A stretch of DNA of 64,000 nt from Flavihumibacter cheonanensis (GTDB lineage Bacteria; Bacteroidota; Bacteroidia; Chitinophagales; Chitinophagaceae). The position numbers and the translations under genes are program-made. Location of the stretch: positions 124,001 to 188,000 of the forward strand of contig NZ_JAKRWF010000004.1 in NCBI RefSeq assembly GCF_022352215.1, given 5' to 3'. Positions 1 through 8,307 of the stretch are shown here, in pieces. Position 1 is the stretch's first letter; each line of letters opens with the position of its first letter. The notes beneath the pieces are model-generated. The model was not told the origin of the DNA. It did not search any database and saw only the letters and a program-made list of their open reading frames with translations.

Positions 1-1
1 G

Positions 2-1168
2 GAGGAAGACAGCAAGCGATGGGCCGGTGCGCAGGAATTATCCGGTATCTTCCTCGTGTTACCTTATGAGCAACCTTTTAAAGATGAGAAAGGTAAAGAA
101 ACGATGATCCGAAAAGAGTTGCTGGTACTTCCGGAGGATCTTACTGTTGGCAGTACAATGGAACCGGTTGTACGCACCCGCAGTATTTACAAAGTGCTGC
201 TGTACCGCACAGACACAAAATTCTCCGGTCATTTTGCCATTCAGTTACCTAAAGAAATCCTACCGGAACAGGTTATCTGGAAAGATGCCAGCATCAATTT
301 GGGCTTGTCTGATATCAAGGGGATTGAAGAAAAAGTTGTGGTTAAGCTCGATGCGCAGGAACTGGAATTATCTCCTGGTTTATCCAATAAGGAATTGGTC
401 AAAACAGGGCTTTCAGCACCCGTTGATTTAACCGGTCTGAATCCTGCCAAACTTAGCTTTTCAACACAGTTGAAACTTCGGGGTAGTGAACAATTGCATT
501 TTATTCCCCTTGCAGGTAACAGTACCTACGATGTTCAATCAACCTGGCATAGTCCTTCCTTTGATGGTACCAGTTTACCAGCTAAACATACTGTTCAGGA
601 TAGTGGATTTACAGCCAGCTGGTCCTTTAGCAAAGCCAATCTGCCCTTCGGTACCATCCTGCGCGAAGTGGATCTCAACGAGACTGATTTTTCTTTTGGT
701 GTGTCCATGATCCAGCCAGCAGATCATTATGCCAAAACAGAACGCAGTGTGAAATATGCCATCCTTTTTATTGGTCTTACATTTTCTCTCTTTTTCGTAA
801 TTGAGCTGATGCAGAAGAAACCGGTACACCCGGTTCAGTATGTACTTATAGGTATTGCACTCTCTGTTTTTTATACGCTGTTGTTATCTGTTTCGGAATT
901 TCTGCCTTTTGATTCGGCCTATGGAATTGCAGCGATTGCCACCATTTTGCTGATCACCCTCTATGCAAATGCGCATTTCAAAAGCTGGAAGACAGCGTCT
1001 CTGTTTGCGCTCGTGCTTAGTTGTCTTTATCTCTTTGCCTTCATTCTGGTTCGCCTGGAAGACACAGCCCTCCTGGTTGGAAGCATCGGCCTCTTCCTGA
1101 TTCTCGCACTGGTTATGTATGGTACACGGAAAATCAACTGGTACCCTGCTGTACCGGTATCCTCCTGA
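2..1168 (+). CDS. creD: CreD family inner membrane protein (5' end missing)
   Basis: Open reading frame runs in from the left edge (frame begins at base 2) and stops with TGA at 1166-1168; 388 residues are visible, so roughly the first 60-80 residues of a usual ~450-residue CreD are outside the window. The visible part begins with the family-typical RWAGAQELSG stretch, has a long periplasmic beta-rich domain, and then from about residue 250 several hydrophobic helices starting with KYAILFIGLTFSLFFVIE, the most conserved CreD segment. CreD proteins are inner membrane proteins linked to cell envelope stress and beta-lactam response in other bacteria; the molecular role is not settled. The gene converges with the barrel-protein gene at 1231 and the two share a terminator hairpin. 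Confidence 0.88.
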   Translation, partial: EEDSKRWAGAQELSGIFLVLPYEQPFKDEKGKETMIRKELLVLPEDLTVGSTMEPVVRTRSIYKVLLYRTDTKFSGHFAIQLPKEILPEQVIWKDASINLGLSDIKGIEEKVVVKLDAQELELSPGLSNKELVKTGLSAPVDLTGLNPAKLSFSTQLKLRGSEQLHFIPLAGNSTYDVQSTWHSPSFDGTSLPAKHTVQDSGFTASWSFSKANLPFGTILREVDLNETDFSFGVSMIQPADHYAKTERSVKYAILFIGLTFSLFFVIELMQKKPVHPVQYVLIGIALSVFYTLLLSVSEFLPFDSAYGIAAIATILLITLYANAHFKSWKTASLFALVLSCLYLFAFILVRLEDTALLVGSIGLFLILALVMYGTRKINWYPAVPVSS

Positions 1169-1174
1169 TCCCAC

Positions 1175-1206
1175 AAAAAAGGCTGCATCAATTACTGATG
1201 CAGCCT
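1175..1206 (-). terminator. Intrinsic terminator for the minus-strand barrel gene
   Basis: An 11-bp perfect stem (AGGCTGCATCA paired with TGATGCAGCCT) with the 5-base loop ATTAC lies at 1180-1206. Read on the minus strand it is followed by six T residues (A-run at 1175-1180), a classic rho-independent terminator for the gene that ends at 1231. On the plus strand the downstream tract is CTTCGTTT, so it may also slow transcription from creD. Confidence 0.85.
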
Positions 1207-1230
1207 CTTCGTTTATGCCTTGCTGTTTGT

Positions 1231-3648
1231 TTAGAAATCGATACCCATTGCAAAATGCCAGATAGGTTTGCCTTTGAATACGCCATTCATTTCCCAACCG
1301 GTATCCAGTCTCAGGAAATATCCCAGCAGCGTGGATCTTGCACCAAACCCGTATCCACCAACAAATGGACCAACACCACCCGCTTTGATCTTAACCAGCA
1401 CATTTCCTTCTTGGTACACTCTCGAAGGGCGCTGAATGCCATTGTAACTTCCATTCCACGCAGTTCCCAAATCTACAAACTGCACCAACTGGAAATTCCG
1501 TAAAAACGCATTGTTGATCGGGCGCTTCAATAGCGTAGTAAATACAGGCAACCGGAATTCACTGTTTATTACTACCGCATTGTTTCCGTTGGTGATATTC
1601 TGCCGGTGACCTCTCATGTTCACTGCCAATGCCTGAAAGGCATAGTCGGGGTCCTGCGGTTGTACTTCATTGTTAGCCTTGGGGAATAACCATCCATCCT
1701 GTCCACCCAGGTAGTACACGATTTTTTTATCACCCCAGGAGAAGTCTGCAGCAACACGTCCTGCCCAGATAAAGTTCTGGAAGATGGGATAATAATAACG
1801 CGCATCCCAACCCAGGTTGAAAGTGTTTCTACCAGCAATGGTTTTATTGGTATTCGCCAGTTGTGTATTGTAATCAATATAGGCTTTGTAACGAAGTCCG
1901 TTTAATATGTTCAGGGTTTTCTGAACCGTATTGTCATGTACATATTCGAGACGCAACAAACCATAGGTCTGTTTGGCATCATCAATGGTCAGAGTCTGCG
2001 GAGGATCTGAGATGGCTTTGATTACCACTTTGTCAGAACGTACGCCTGCATTGATTCGCAAACTCCGGATTTTATCAAAGGGATAACGTACTCCTACCTG
2101 GTAGAGATTGGTGAATAACTTAGCCGGACCGAAAATACCTCCACCCAGGTTGGCTGAGCCCACATCGGTTCGACGATAATACAAGGCACTATAATCAAAG
2201 CGATGTTTCAGATAATCCACCCTTGCCAGGTATTCAGAACCGGAATTAAAGAGCGACTGAGAACCCGGGATAAAAATATTCGGTTGTCCTACGTTGATAG
2301 GAAATCCTTGTCCGGCTGTATTGATCAATGGCGATCTGAACATACCCGTAAATCGCAGATCTTCCATCATATCATATACAGTCACTTTGAACATGCCATT
2401 GAATCCATTATTGGCACTGTTCGTAACTGGCAATGATCCGGTGAAGGGTTCATAGCGGGTTACCAATACATCGTTGTTGAACAAAGAACCGGTTACCTGG
2501 TCCACAGAAAATTTCCAGGTATAGTCAAATCGTCCGGCTTTCTTCAACACCGTTGGAGCTTCTTCTTCCAGTCTTTTTTGCCTGTTTCGGGCGATGGCAG
2601 CAGAATCTACCGGCTCATCATCAAACTCCGTTTCAAATTCAATGATGGGTACTTTTTTGGCTGTATCAACAGGCGCAGTCGGACGAATTTGTGCAGGAAT
2701 ACCCCTTGCCATTCTTAACTGGTCTACTGTCCGTTTGCGGAAATCTGTTGGCCTTGGATTGATATTCCTCTTACGCAACGTGTTCTCGTCCACCTTCAGC
2801 TTATACAGGAATTTTAGCTCTCCTTCCTGGCGTACTTCACTTACAATATCATTGTCTCCGGCCGATTTGGTTTCCTTCAATCCACTCTGGTAGTTGGTGA
2901 TAGGAAATACATAAGCCGAATCATTGGTGATAGAAAAAGTATAAATCGTATCAGGCTCTGTTTTGTCATAGAACTTCAACAGTGAATCCAAATCCCTGTA
3001 ATCAGGATTGCGAAGGATATCATCACCCACCTGGTAAATAGTATCTACTCCCGCCCTTGTAGTTGCGAAGAAACCGGCATAGCGGTTATTGATACCGTTT
3101 TCATCTGCTGCAAAAGTGAAGTGATTGGTATTGTACTGCGTTGGATAACGCGCATTGCCATATTTCAGATTACTCAACTGGGAGATCTGCTTGAATTCAC
3201 TTTTGTTGAAATTATCAACCAGGAAAATATTATACCGATAGTTGGAAGGCAATACGGTATCGGCTGATGGCGCATTCGCGGATGGCCTGTTGGATGCGTA
3301 AAGAATTCCCATTTTATTGGGGAAGCTCACAAAACTGGGATCCAGATCATCATACACATCATTGGTTACCTGCTCTACTCTTTCTCTGTCGATTTTAAAG
3401 GTGAAGATATCAGACTGGCCGTTTTTCACAGCACTCAGCAGGAGCGTATTGTCATCGTTCATGAACTTGATATCCTGTATCTGTTCAAACTGATCCAGTA
3501 CCAGTTTGTCGCGTTTAATCTTGCTGAAAATATCATAGGTGAACATACGGATCTTGCCTTCTGTACTGTACACCACAAGCAGTTTATTCCCTTTGCCATT
3601 CCAGGCTAGTAAGGGATAATGCGGGTCCTGTTTTGCTGCGAACCCCAT
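1231..3648 (-). CDS. Secreted beta-propeller/beta-barrel protein, C-terminal part (frameshifted from 3584-4696)
   Basis: This 805-residue reading frame has no signal peptide and begins directly with TolB/PD40-like propeller sequence (KQDPHYPLLAW, then repeated strands such as DDLDPSFVSFPNKMGILYASNRP). The second half, from about residue 400, has alternating aromatic strands typical of an outer-membrane-type beta-barrel and ends with the aromatic WHFAMGIDF. Its first residues continue exactly where the neighbouring frame at 3584-4696 loses similarity, so I read both as one gene of about 1154 residues broken by a single extra base in the A5 run (T5 on the plus strand, 3648-3652). Function unknown; proteins of this kind in Bacteroidota are annotated only as PD40 or TolB-like. 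The ATG at 3648 is probably not a true start. Terminator follows at 1175-1206. Confidence 0.75.
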   Translation of the reverse strand: MGFAAKQDPHYPLLAWNGKGNKLLVVYSTEGKIRMFTYDIFSKIKRDKLVLDQFEQIQDIKFMNDDNTLLLSAVKNGQSDIFTFKIDRERVEQVTNDVYDDLDPSFVSFPNKMGILYASNRPSANAPSADTVLPSNYRYNIFLVDNFNKSEFKQISQLSNLKYGNARYPTQYNTNHFTFAADENGINNRYAGFFATTRAGVDTIYQVGDDILRNPDYRDLDSLLKFYDKTEPDTIYTFSITNDSAYVFPITNYQSGLKETKSAGDNDIVSEVRQEGELKFLYKLKVDENTLRKRNINPRPTDFRKRTVDQLRMARGIPAQIRPTAPVDTAKKVPIIEFETEFDDEPVDSAAIARNRQKRLEEEAPTVLKKAGRFDYTWKFSVDQVTGSLFNNDVLVTRYEPFTGSLPVTNSANNGFNGMFKVTVYDMMEDLRFTGMFRSPLINTAGQGFPINVGQPNIFIPGSQSLFNSGSEYLARVDYLKHRFDYSALYYRRTDVGSANLGGGIFGPAKLFTNLYQVGVRYPFDKIRSLRINAGVRSDKVVIKAISDPPQTLTIDDAKQTYGLLRLEYVHDNTVQKTLNILNGLRYKAYIDYNTQLANTNKTIAGRNTFNLGWDARYYYPIFQNFIWAGRVAADFSWGDKKIVYYLGGQDGWLFPKANNEVQPQDPDYAFQALAVNMRGHRQNITNGNNAVVINSEFRLPVFTTLLKRPINNAFLRNFQLVQFVDLGTAWNGSYNGIQRPSRVYQEGNVLVKIKAGGVGPFVGGYGFGARSTLLGYFLRLDTGWEMNGVFKGKPIWHFAMGIDF

Positions 3649-4696
3649 TTTTCAGCAGTACTTTTTTCGTTACATAATCTTCATAGAACAGTACGCACTG
3701 CAATCCTTTTTTGAATTCCACCACTGCATAAGCCTGGCTTCTGGCCACCGGGTTCGGAGTGAAATTATAATAGTCGAGGTTTTTGTTCACCTCTTCCACT
3801 ACCGACATGGTTCCTTTCGGATTGTTTCTTCTTCCGCGGATATCCTTGTAGTACTTATCCTCATTATAACTCATGAAATCAGACAGTACTTCTTTGAATT
3901 TCTTCTTCGCAATACGATTAGAAGCACCATTCAGGTTGCGGTACAATCTTGCCAGGTAAAGGAAATACTTGGTATTATCCTTTTTATAAATCTCCTCGAT
4001 ATAGCGCCAAAATGCATGTCCGGCAAGATCCGGTTGTTCAAATGCAAACTGATAGAAATTCCGGTATCTGCCAGAGAGCATGGCTGATTTCAACTGATCA
4101 TCCAGTTGTGTGCTCCAGTTCTCTGCCGCATAGGCCACAAAACCATCGGTCATCCATTTGGGTAAATCAAGTAAGGCCTGGTTGGCAGCAAACTCACCCA
4201 GGTCATCGCCAAAGAGAATATTATCCAAAAGAATTTTTGCAATTCCCTGTCTGACCTGGATGCGCAGGTTGTTATGATCACTGTTGTAATGAACAATCAC
4301 TTTATTGTTAACCAGCTTGGTATTTCCACCATTTATCTGGATATCAGTGGAGAGCCCGATATTGGTTTGCTGCATATCGTTGTAACTGTTGTACATCACG
4401 ATATTTGCGCGGCGCTGCAAGCCATATTCCATGAAGGTTTCAATTTCCGGTAGCTCTTTCTCGGCCAGTTGTGCTACAATTTTAGCGATGGGTTCCCCCT
4501 GCTGACTGTAGTATGTATTGAAGTTTTCTGTCTGATAATATTGCCATTTGAACTTTTTGTATTGCACCCGGTTTTTACCAAATTCGACCGTGTTTACCTG
4601 TGCGCTCAGGGGACTGATACCGTTCCATAGGAGAAGGATTAAGAGGGCCAGCCTGGTACTAACGCGCAAATACAAATGATTCTTCGGAAATTGCAT
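3584..4696 (-). CDS. Secreted beta-propeller/beta-barrel protein, N-terminal part (frameshifted)
   Basis: From the ATG at 4696 the protein starts MQFPKNHLYLRVSTRLALLI and has a signal peptide ending near LSAQ; an upstream ATG at 4801 would lie inside the divergent gene at 4767 and is rejected. The mature part resembles a peptidase-like region (ALLDLPKWMTDGFVAYAAE resembles the gluzincin-type position but lacks an HExxH) preceding a propeller. The frame runs out of family-like sequence after TKKVLLK: the last ~22 residues (NGVRSKTGPALSL and on) are out-of-frame readings of the propeller encoded by the overlapping frame at 1231-3648. Removing one A from the A5 run joins the two frames precisely (3466 bases minus one gives 1155 codons). 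Whether this is a real mutation, a sequencing error or slippage cannot be told here. Confidence 0.75.
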   Translation of the reverse strand: MQFPKNHLYLRVSTRLALLILLLWNGISPLSAQVNTVEFGKNRVQYKKFKWQYYQTENFNTYYSQQGEPIAKIVAQLAEKELPEIETFMEYGLQRRANIVMYNSYNDMQQTNIGLSTDIQINGGNTKLVNNKVIVHYNSDHNNLRIQVRQGIAKILLDNILFGDDLGEFAANQALLDLPKWMTDGFVAYAAENWSTQLDDQLKSAMLSGRYRNFYQFAFEQPDLAGHAFWRYIEEIYKKDNTKYFLYLARLYRNLNGASNRIAKKKFKEVLSDFMSYNEDKYYKDIRGRRNNPKGTMSVVEEVNKNLDYYNFTPNPVARSQAYAVVEFKKGLQCVLFYEDYVTKKVLLKNGVRSKTGPALSLTSLEWQRE

Positions 4697-4766
4697 ACCC
4701 AGTGATTGTGGTCTAAAATTATGGTTTTCAGGGGTAACCCGGAAATCCCGACTAAATAATAGAGCT

Positions 4767-5411
4767 ATGTTAACAATCCATTTTTTTGAATTCAGTCCCA
4801 TCGCGGAAAATACCTATGTGTTATATAATGAATCGGGTGATTGCCTGATCATCGACCCCGGTTGTTACCACCAGGGAGAGGAGCAGCAGCTGAAATCCTT
4901 TATAACAACTACGAAACTTACTCCCAAACAGTTGTTGAACACGCATTGTCATCTTGATCATGTTTTTGGTAACCGCTTTGTGCACGAAACCTGGGGACTT
5001 CCCCTTTACCTGCACCCGGCGGAAAAAATTGTGCTGGACTATGCCCCGGAAGCCGGTCGGCGCTGGAACCTGCCTTTCCAATCGTATGAAGGTCCACTTC
5101 ACTACTTTAAGGGGGGTGATATCATCCGCCTGGGTGAAGATGAACTGCAGGTTATTGAAGCACCTGGTCATTCACCCGGACATGTTTGCTTCTATTGTGA
5201 AAAGCAGGCCTTCCTGATTGGAGGGGATGTGCTGTTTCGCAGAAGCATTGGGAGAACTGACCTTCCCGGCGGAAACCACCAGCAATTGCTCAACAGCATC
5301 CGGCAAAAATTGTTCGTCCTGCCGGATGAAGTCCGGGTTTACCCCGGCCACGGTGAAAGCACTACGATTGGGTATGAGAAGAGGGGGAATCCTTTTTTAA
5401 GTGAGACGTGA
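4767..5411 (+). CDS. Metallo-beta-lactamase-fold hydrolase (glyoxalase II-like)
   Basis: A 214-residue cytoplasmic enzyme with the complete metal-binding set of the family: THCHLDH at residues 59-65, H135 in APGHSPGH, D154 in IGGD, and H195 in YPGHGE. The short length and the GGDVLFRRSIGRTDLPGG block match the small hydroxyacylglutathione-hydrolase-like group, which hydrolyses thioesters; the natural substrate is not evident. It is divergent from the barrel gene (70 bases between starts). Its last residues LSET and stop codon TGA are read from the first copy of a GTGAGACG repeat that begins at 5401, so the C terminus appears to have been set by that repeat. Confidence 0.88.
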   Translation: MLTIHFFEFSPIAENTYVLYNESGDCLIIDPGCYHQGEEQQLKSFITTTKLTPKQLLNTHCHLDHVFGNRFVHETWGLPLYLHPAEKIVLDYAPEAGRRWNLPFQSYEGPLHYFKGGDIIRLGEDELQVIEAPGHSPGHVCFYCEKQAFLIGGDVLFRRSIGRTDLPGGNHQQLLNSIRQKLFVLPDEVRVYPGHGESTTIGYEKRGNPFLSET

Positions 5412-5526
5412 GACGTGAGATGTGAAACGTATGGAACAGGAGACAAAGGATACTGGAGGCTGGAGTCTCCTTTGTGTCCTGTCTCCTTTGTCTCCCCTTT
5501 CTCACGTCTCACGTCTGACGTCTCAC
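5401..5526. repeat. Nested inverted repeat between convergent genes (GTGAGACG plus purine-rich words)
   Basis: The left arm is a tandem of 8-bp words (GTGAGACGTGAGACGTGAG from 5401); the right arm, 5501-5526, is its reverse complement with small changes. Inside them a second pair of arms is built from GGAGACAAAGGA (about 5439) and its complement TCTCCTTTGTCTCC (about 5483). The whole 126 bases can fold into one long hairpin. It overlaps the last codons of both flanking convergent genes and probably ends transcription from both sides. Confidence 0.8.
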
Positions 5527-7002
5527 TTTCTTCCATTCCCTCTCCTCCACCTTACTCACAAAATAAACAAACCCTGCCAGCAGTAGCAGCCCGGTGAGCA
5601 GGCTGAACCAGAGCGGGGAATAAGCCATCAGGATCAGGCGGTGAAGGCCTACTATCAGGCTAACCAGTACCAGGTAGGAGATAAGTTTCTTTTTCGCATA
5701 AGGCACAGGGTAATATTTTTGACCCCAGTAATAGCTGAGTATCATCATTACCAGGTAACAGGTAAAGGTGGCGATTGCTGCACCCAGGTAATGTAATACC
5801 GGTATCAGCAGGATATTCAGCAAAATGGTGATAACAGCACCGATCACCGTGATATAGGCCCCATAGAGATTTTTGCCGGTGAGTTTATACCATATACTGA
5901 GGTTATAATAAATACCCAGGAAGATATTACCCATCGCCAGCAAGGGCACAATATACATGCCCTCACCCCAGGCGGCCGACTTTAACGTGATGATCCATTT
6001 CAGGAAATCGAGGTTGAGGCCGATAAGCAGAAACATAAAACAACAGGCCAGCACAAAGAATTTCATCACACGCGCATAACCTTTTTGGGCGCCTTCTTCC
6101 CTGGACTGATTGAAAAAATACGGTTCTGCTGCCATCCGGAATGCCTGTATGAAAATCGTTATGAGCACTGCCAGCCGGTACACGTTGGCAAATATGCCCA
6201 GTTCATGTTTGGCCTCCGCTTCGGGCAGATCCACCACATGCTGATAGATCAGTCGGCTTAGTACATCATTCACCATGCCACCCAGGCCTACAATGATCAG
6301 CGGATAGCTATACTGCATTACTTCCTTAAAGAGCGCTTTATCAAAGTTCCATTCAAATCCGCGCAGTTCTTTCACCAGTAGAAGAAAGGTTAGGATACTG
6401 CCTAACAGATTACCTATTAAATACCAGCCGATTCCAATATCCAGTTGCTGGATCAGGCGAAGGGGACTCTCGGGATGCTTGCTTACATACCCGGGTAAAA
6501 AGCCCAGAAATAGGAATACAATTGAAACATTCAGGAGAATACCGATCAGTCGCACAAAAGCATATCTCCGGGGACGGTTTTCCTGTCTCAGTTTGGCAAA
6601 GGGCAGGGTGGAGAGGGTATCAAAAAGCAGGATCCCAATCATGTACAGAATATATTCCGGGTGTGCCTCCAGGTTAGCCCATCTCGCTATGCTTTCTTTA
6701 TTAAAATAAAGAAGTGCTACAAAAACCAGGCTGGTGGTGAACAGCGAGATGGATATCGTGTTAAATAACTGGTGTTTATCCTTGTCCTGGCTGAATTTGA
6801 AATAGGCAGTTTCCATTCCATACGTGAATAAAATATTCAGAAATGGAATCATCGCATATACCTGGGTGATATCAGCGGTAACTGCCGGTTGTGCAAAAAG
6901 AAAGGGCAGGGCCATATTCATCAGGTAGCCCATAAAGCGGGCTACGATGGTGGGTACGCCATACCAAAGTGTTTGTCCGGCTAACTTTTTTATTCCGCTC
7001 AA
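5509..7002 (-). CDS. Polysaccharide flippase (MATE/Wzx-like, oligosaccharide flippase family)
   Basis: About 497 residues, nearly all in hydrophobic helices (12-14 predicted membrane segments), starting with the SGIKKLAGQTLWYG opening typical of Bacteroidota O-antigen/lipid-linked sugar exporters. Such proteins flip lipid-linked oligosaccharides across the inner membrane. I choose the TTG at 7002: an ATG exists at 7041, but a perfect -7 promoter element (TATTTTTG on the minus strand, 7022-7029) lies downstream of that ATG and 19 bases before the TTG, so the transcript would not include the ATG. The C-terminal residues VRRQT and the TGA stop are encoded by the GTGAGACG repeat. No sugar-transferase genes are adjacent, so the cargo is unknown. 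Confidence 0.85.
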   Translation of the reverse strand: MSGIKKLAGQTLWYGVPTIVARFMGYLMNMALPFLFAQPAVTADITQVYAMIPFLNILFTYGMETAYFKFSQDKDKHQLFNTISISLFTTSLVFVALLYFNKESIARWANLEAHPEYILYMIGILLFDTLSTLPFAKLRQENRPRRYAFVRLIGILLNVSIVFLFLGFLPGYVSKHPESPLRLIQQLDIGIGWYLIGNLLGSILTFLLLVKELRGFEWNFDKALFKEVMQYSYPLIIVGLGGMVNDVLSRLIYQHVVDLPEAEAKHELGIFANVYRLAVLITIFIQAFRMAAEPYFFNQSREEGAQKGYARVMKFFVLACCFMFLLIGLNLDFLKWIITLKSAAWGEGMYIVPLLAMGNIFLGIYYNLSIWYKLTGKNLYGAYITVIGAVITILLNILLIPVLHYLGAAIATFTCYLVMMILSYYWGQKYYPVPYAKKKLISYLVLVSLIVGLHRLILMAYSPLWFSLLTGLLLLAGFVYFVSKVEEREWKKVRRQT

Positions 7003-7021
7003 ATCTTGCTGGTTGTTTGGA

Positions 7022-7029
7022 CAAAAATA
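7022..7029 (-). promoter_or_regulatory. Promoter -7 element for the flippase gene
   Basis: TATTTTTG on the minus strand matches the Bacteroidota -7 consensus TAnnTTTG. It decides the start of the flippase gene (TTG at 7002). Confidence 0.6.
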
Positions 7030-7059
7030 GTCGGAATTCAACAGGCTGCCGGCATTTTG

Positions 7060-7067
7060 TACATTTG
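7060..7067 (+). promoter_or_regulatory. Promoter -7 element for the coiled-coil protein gene
   Basis: TACATTTG matches TAnnTTTG and lies 20 bases before the ATG at 7088. It is back-to-back with the flippase promoter. Confidence 0.6.
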
Positions 7068-7087
7068 ATCAACGAAAATCAGGGATT

Positions 7088-7735
7088 ATGAAACAGATCA
7101 GCTTCTTTGCAGGACTTATTTTATTCTCAGTAATTGCAATGGCGCAGGCAAAATCCGTTCAGGGAATTGCCGAGTATCAAAAATCAAAACTGCCTGCTGC
7201 AGTTATTGAACTGCCTTATGCACCTTCTACAATTGAGGCGGCAGTAGATGAGCATTTCAGTAAAAAAGGACAAAAGCCGGCCAATGCTAAAGATTATAAA
7301 GTATTCAGGAATGTTGATTTGGGTGGTTCCGATCGCTACGATGCCTATCTGAAAGTGGAACGTAAGAGTCGAAAAGAAAAAGAAGCTGCTGTGGTTTATA
7401 TGGTGGTTACCAAACCGAATGAACTGATCACTGCCAAGTCGGGTTCCGATCAGGCGGGAGTAAGCGAAGCACGGCACTTTCTGGATAAGTTGGTGCCTGA
7501 TGTAGAAGAGTATCAGTTGAAGCTGGATATCGCGGCACAGGAAGAAGTAATTCGCAAAGCGGAAAAGAAATACACTTCCTTACTGAATGACTCCACTGAT
7601 CTTTCCAAGAAAAAATTGCAATTGGAAGAAAAGATCACTGAGAACAGTCAATCCCTCCAAAGCCAGCAGGCCGAATTGGAAAAGGAGCGCCAGGCACTGG
7701 AGGCGATAAGGCAGAGGAGGAAGGGGGAGAAGTAG
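7088..7735 (+). CDS. Exported coiled-coil protein of unknown function
   Basis: 215 residues with a signal peptide (MKQISFFAGLILFSVIAMAQ, cut probably after AMAQ). A small mixed alpha/beta region (about residues 25-140) contains repeated references to a YDAYLKVERK strand; from about residue 145 the protein is a long charged helix with heptad spacing (EEVIRKAEKKYTSLL, KKKLQLEEKITENSQ, EKERQALEAIRQRR), a likely coiled coil. I do not recognise a named family. It is probably periplasmic. The final RQRRKGEK is encoded at the start of a purine-rich repeat tract that continues downstream. It has its own promoter and no operon partner. Confidence 0.7.
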   Translation: MKQISFFAGLILFSVIAMAQAKSVQGIAEYQKSKLPAAVIELPYAPSTIEAAVDEHFSKKGQKPANAKDYKVFRNVDLGGSDRYDAYLKVERKSRKEKEAAVVYMVVTKPNELITAKSGSDQAGVSEARHFLDKLVPDVEEYQLKLDIAAQEEVIRKAEKKYTSLLNDSTDLSKKKLQLEEKITENSQSLQSQQAELEKERQALEAIRQRRKGEK

Positions 7736-7738
7736 TAT

Positions 7739-7826
7739 GGAAAAGGAGACAAAGGAGAAGGGAGAAAGGAAGATGGGGAATGGAAGATGGAGAAAAGGGA
7801 GAATGGATGAGGAAGGGAGGAAAGGG
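7739..7826. repeat. Purine-rich repeat tract (left arm of an inverted pair)
   Basis: Nearly pure A/G, made of the words GGAGACAAAGGAGAAGGGAG, GGAAGATGG and GGAATGGAAGATGG. The same words recur at 13841-13897 and 24497-24545, and in inverse orientation at 8236-8301. Confidence 0.7.
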
Positions 7827-8031
7827 TATAGGCGTAGCGGTTCTGGGACGTTGTTGGGTTATTGGTGGGTCAAATGAATGACCTAGGAATACGTAGGAAG
7901 ACGAAGGATGGCGTAGGATGAACAAAAAAAATTGATCTGAAGTGAAGGCTAACCTGGACGTTGTTTTGCTTTGCAACTCCCGCTGCTACAGCATTTGATG
8001 GCTGCAGGCTTCCATTTGGGAACCAAAAATA

Positions 8032-8156
8032 ATTGGCTCATGTTTAGCCCTGATTGGCTCAAAATACACAGAATTTGGCCCAAATACTGCATAATTGGCT
8101 CACAAGTACCTCTAATTGGCTCACAAATACTCTTATTTGGCTCATAAATTTATAGA
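8032..8156. repeat. Array of six 21-bp-spaced direct repeats, core (A/T)TTGGCTCA
   Basis: Copies start at 8032, 8053, 8074, 8094, 8115 and 8136, so spacings are 21, 21, 20, 21 and 21 bases. The core is ATTGGCTCA with ATTGGCTC or TTTGGC(T/C)C variants; the remainder of each unit is looser, often CACAAATACTC. Spacing of two helical turns puts every core on the same face of DNA, as in iteron or operator arrays. No protein partner can be named from the sequence. Confidence 0.75.
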
Positions 8157-8235
8157 TCAGCAAAATTGAATTCCCCCTTTGATTGGATTGCTTTCTCTTC
8201 CCAATCCGCTTCGATTACGGCTTCAGGAAAACTGT

Positions 8236-8301
8236 GTGCCTCCTTTGTTTCCTCTTCCTTTCCTCCATCTTCCATTCCTCCCTTCTCCTCTGTCCCCTCC
8301 T
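8236..8301. repeat. Pyrimidine-rich repeat tract (right arm of the inverted pair)
   Basis: Its reverse complement reads GGGGACAGAGGAGAAGGGAG followed by GAATGGAAGATGGAGG, matching the tract at 7739-7826 with few changes. The two arms face each other across about 400 bases. Confidence 0.7.
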
Positions 8302-8307
8302 CACGAC

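Larger units (their letters stand above)
7736..8307. other. Gene-free repeat-rich interval (572 bases)
   Basis: I find no credible gene here: the frames that are open are low-complexity. The interval holds, in order, a purine-rich tract (7739-7826), a 10-base direct repeat GGACGTTGTT (7846-7855 and 7956-7965), a 21-bp-spaced repeat array (8032-8156), and a pyrimidine-rich tract (8236-8301) that is the inverted partner of the first tract. It separates two genes that converge (7735 and 8308). Confidence 0.7.

Noticed and set aside
3640-3660. Programmed ribosomal frameshift in the barrel gene
   Set aside because: A5 alone is not a heptameric slippery site, the needed shift is +1, and no downstream stimulator is evident. 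A mutation or read error is simpler.
4697-4801. N-terminal extension of the barrel gene to 4801
   Set aside because: It would overlap the divergent hydrolase gene and precede a complete signal peptide that starts at 4696.
7846-7965. Target-site duplication GGACGTTGTT
   Set aside because: The two copies are 110 bases apart inside the repeat interval and do not flank an element with defined ends.
8032-8156. CRISPR array
   Set aside because: Units repeat every 20-21 bases with a core of only nine bases; there is no room for spacers of 30 bases and no cas genes lie nearby.
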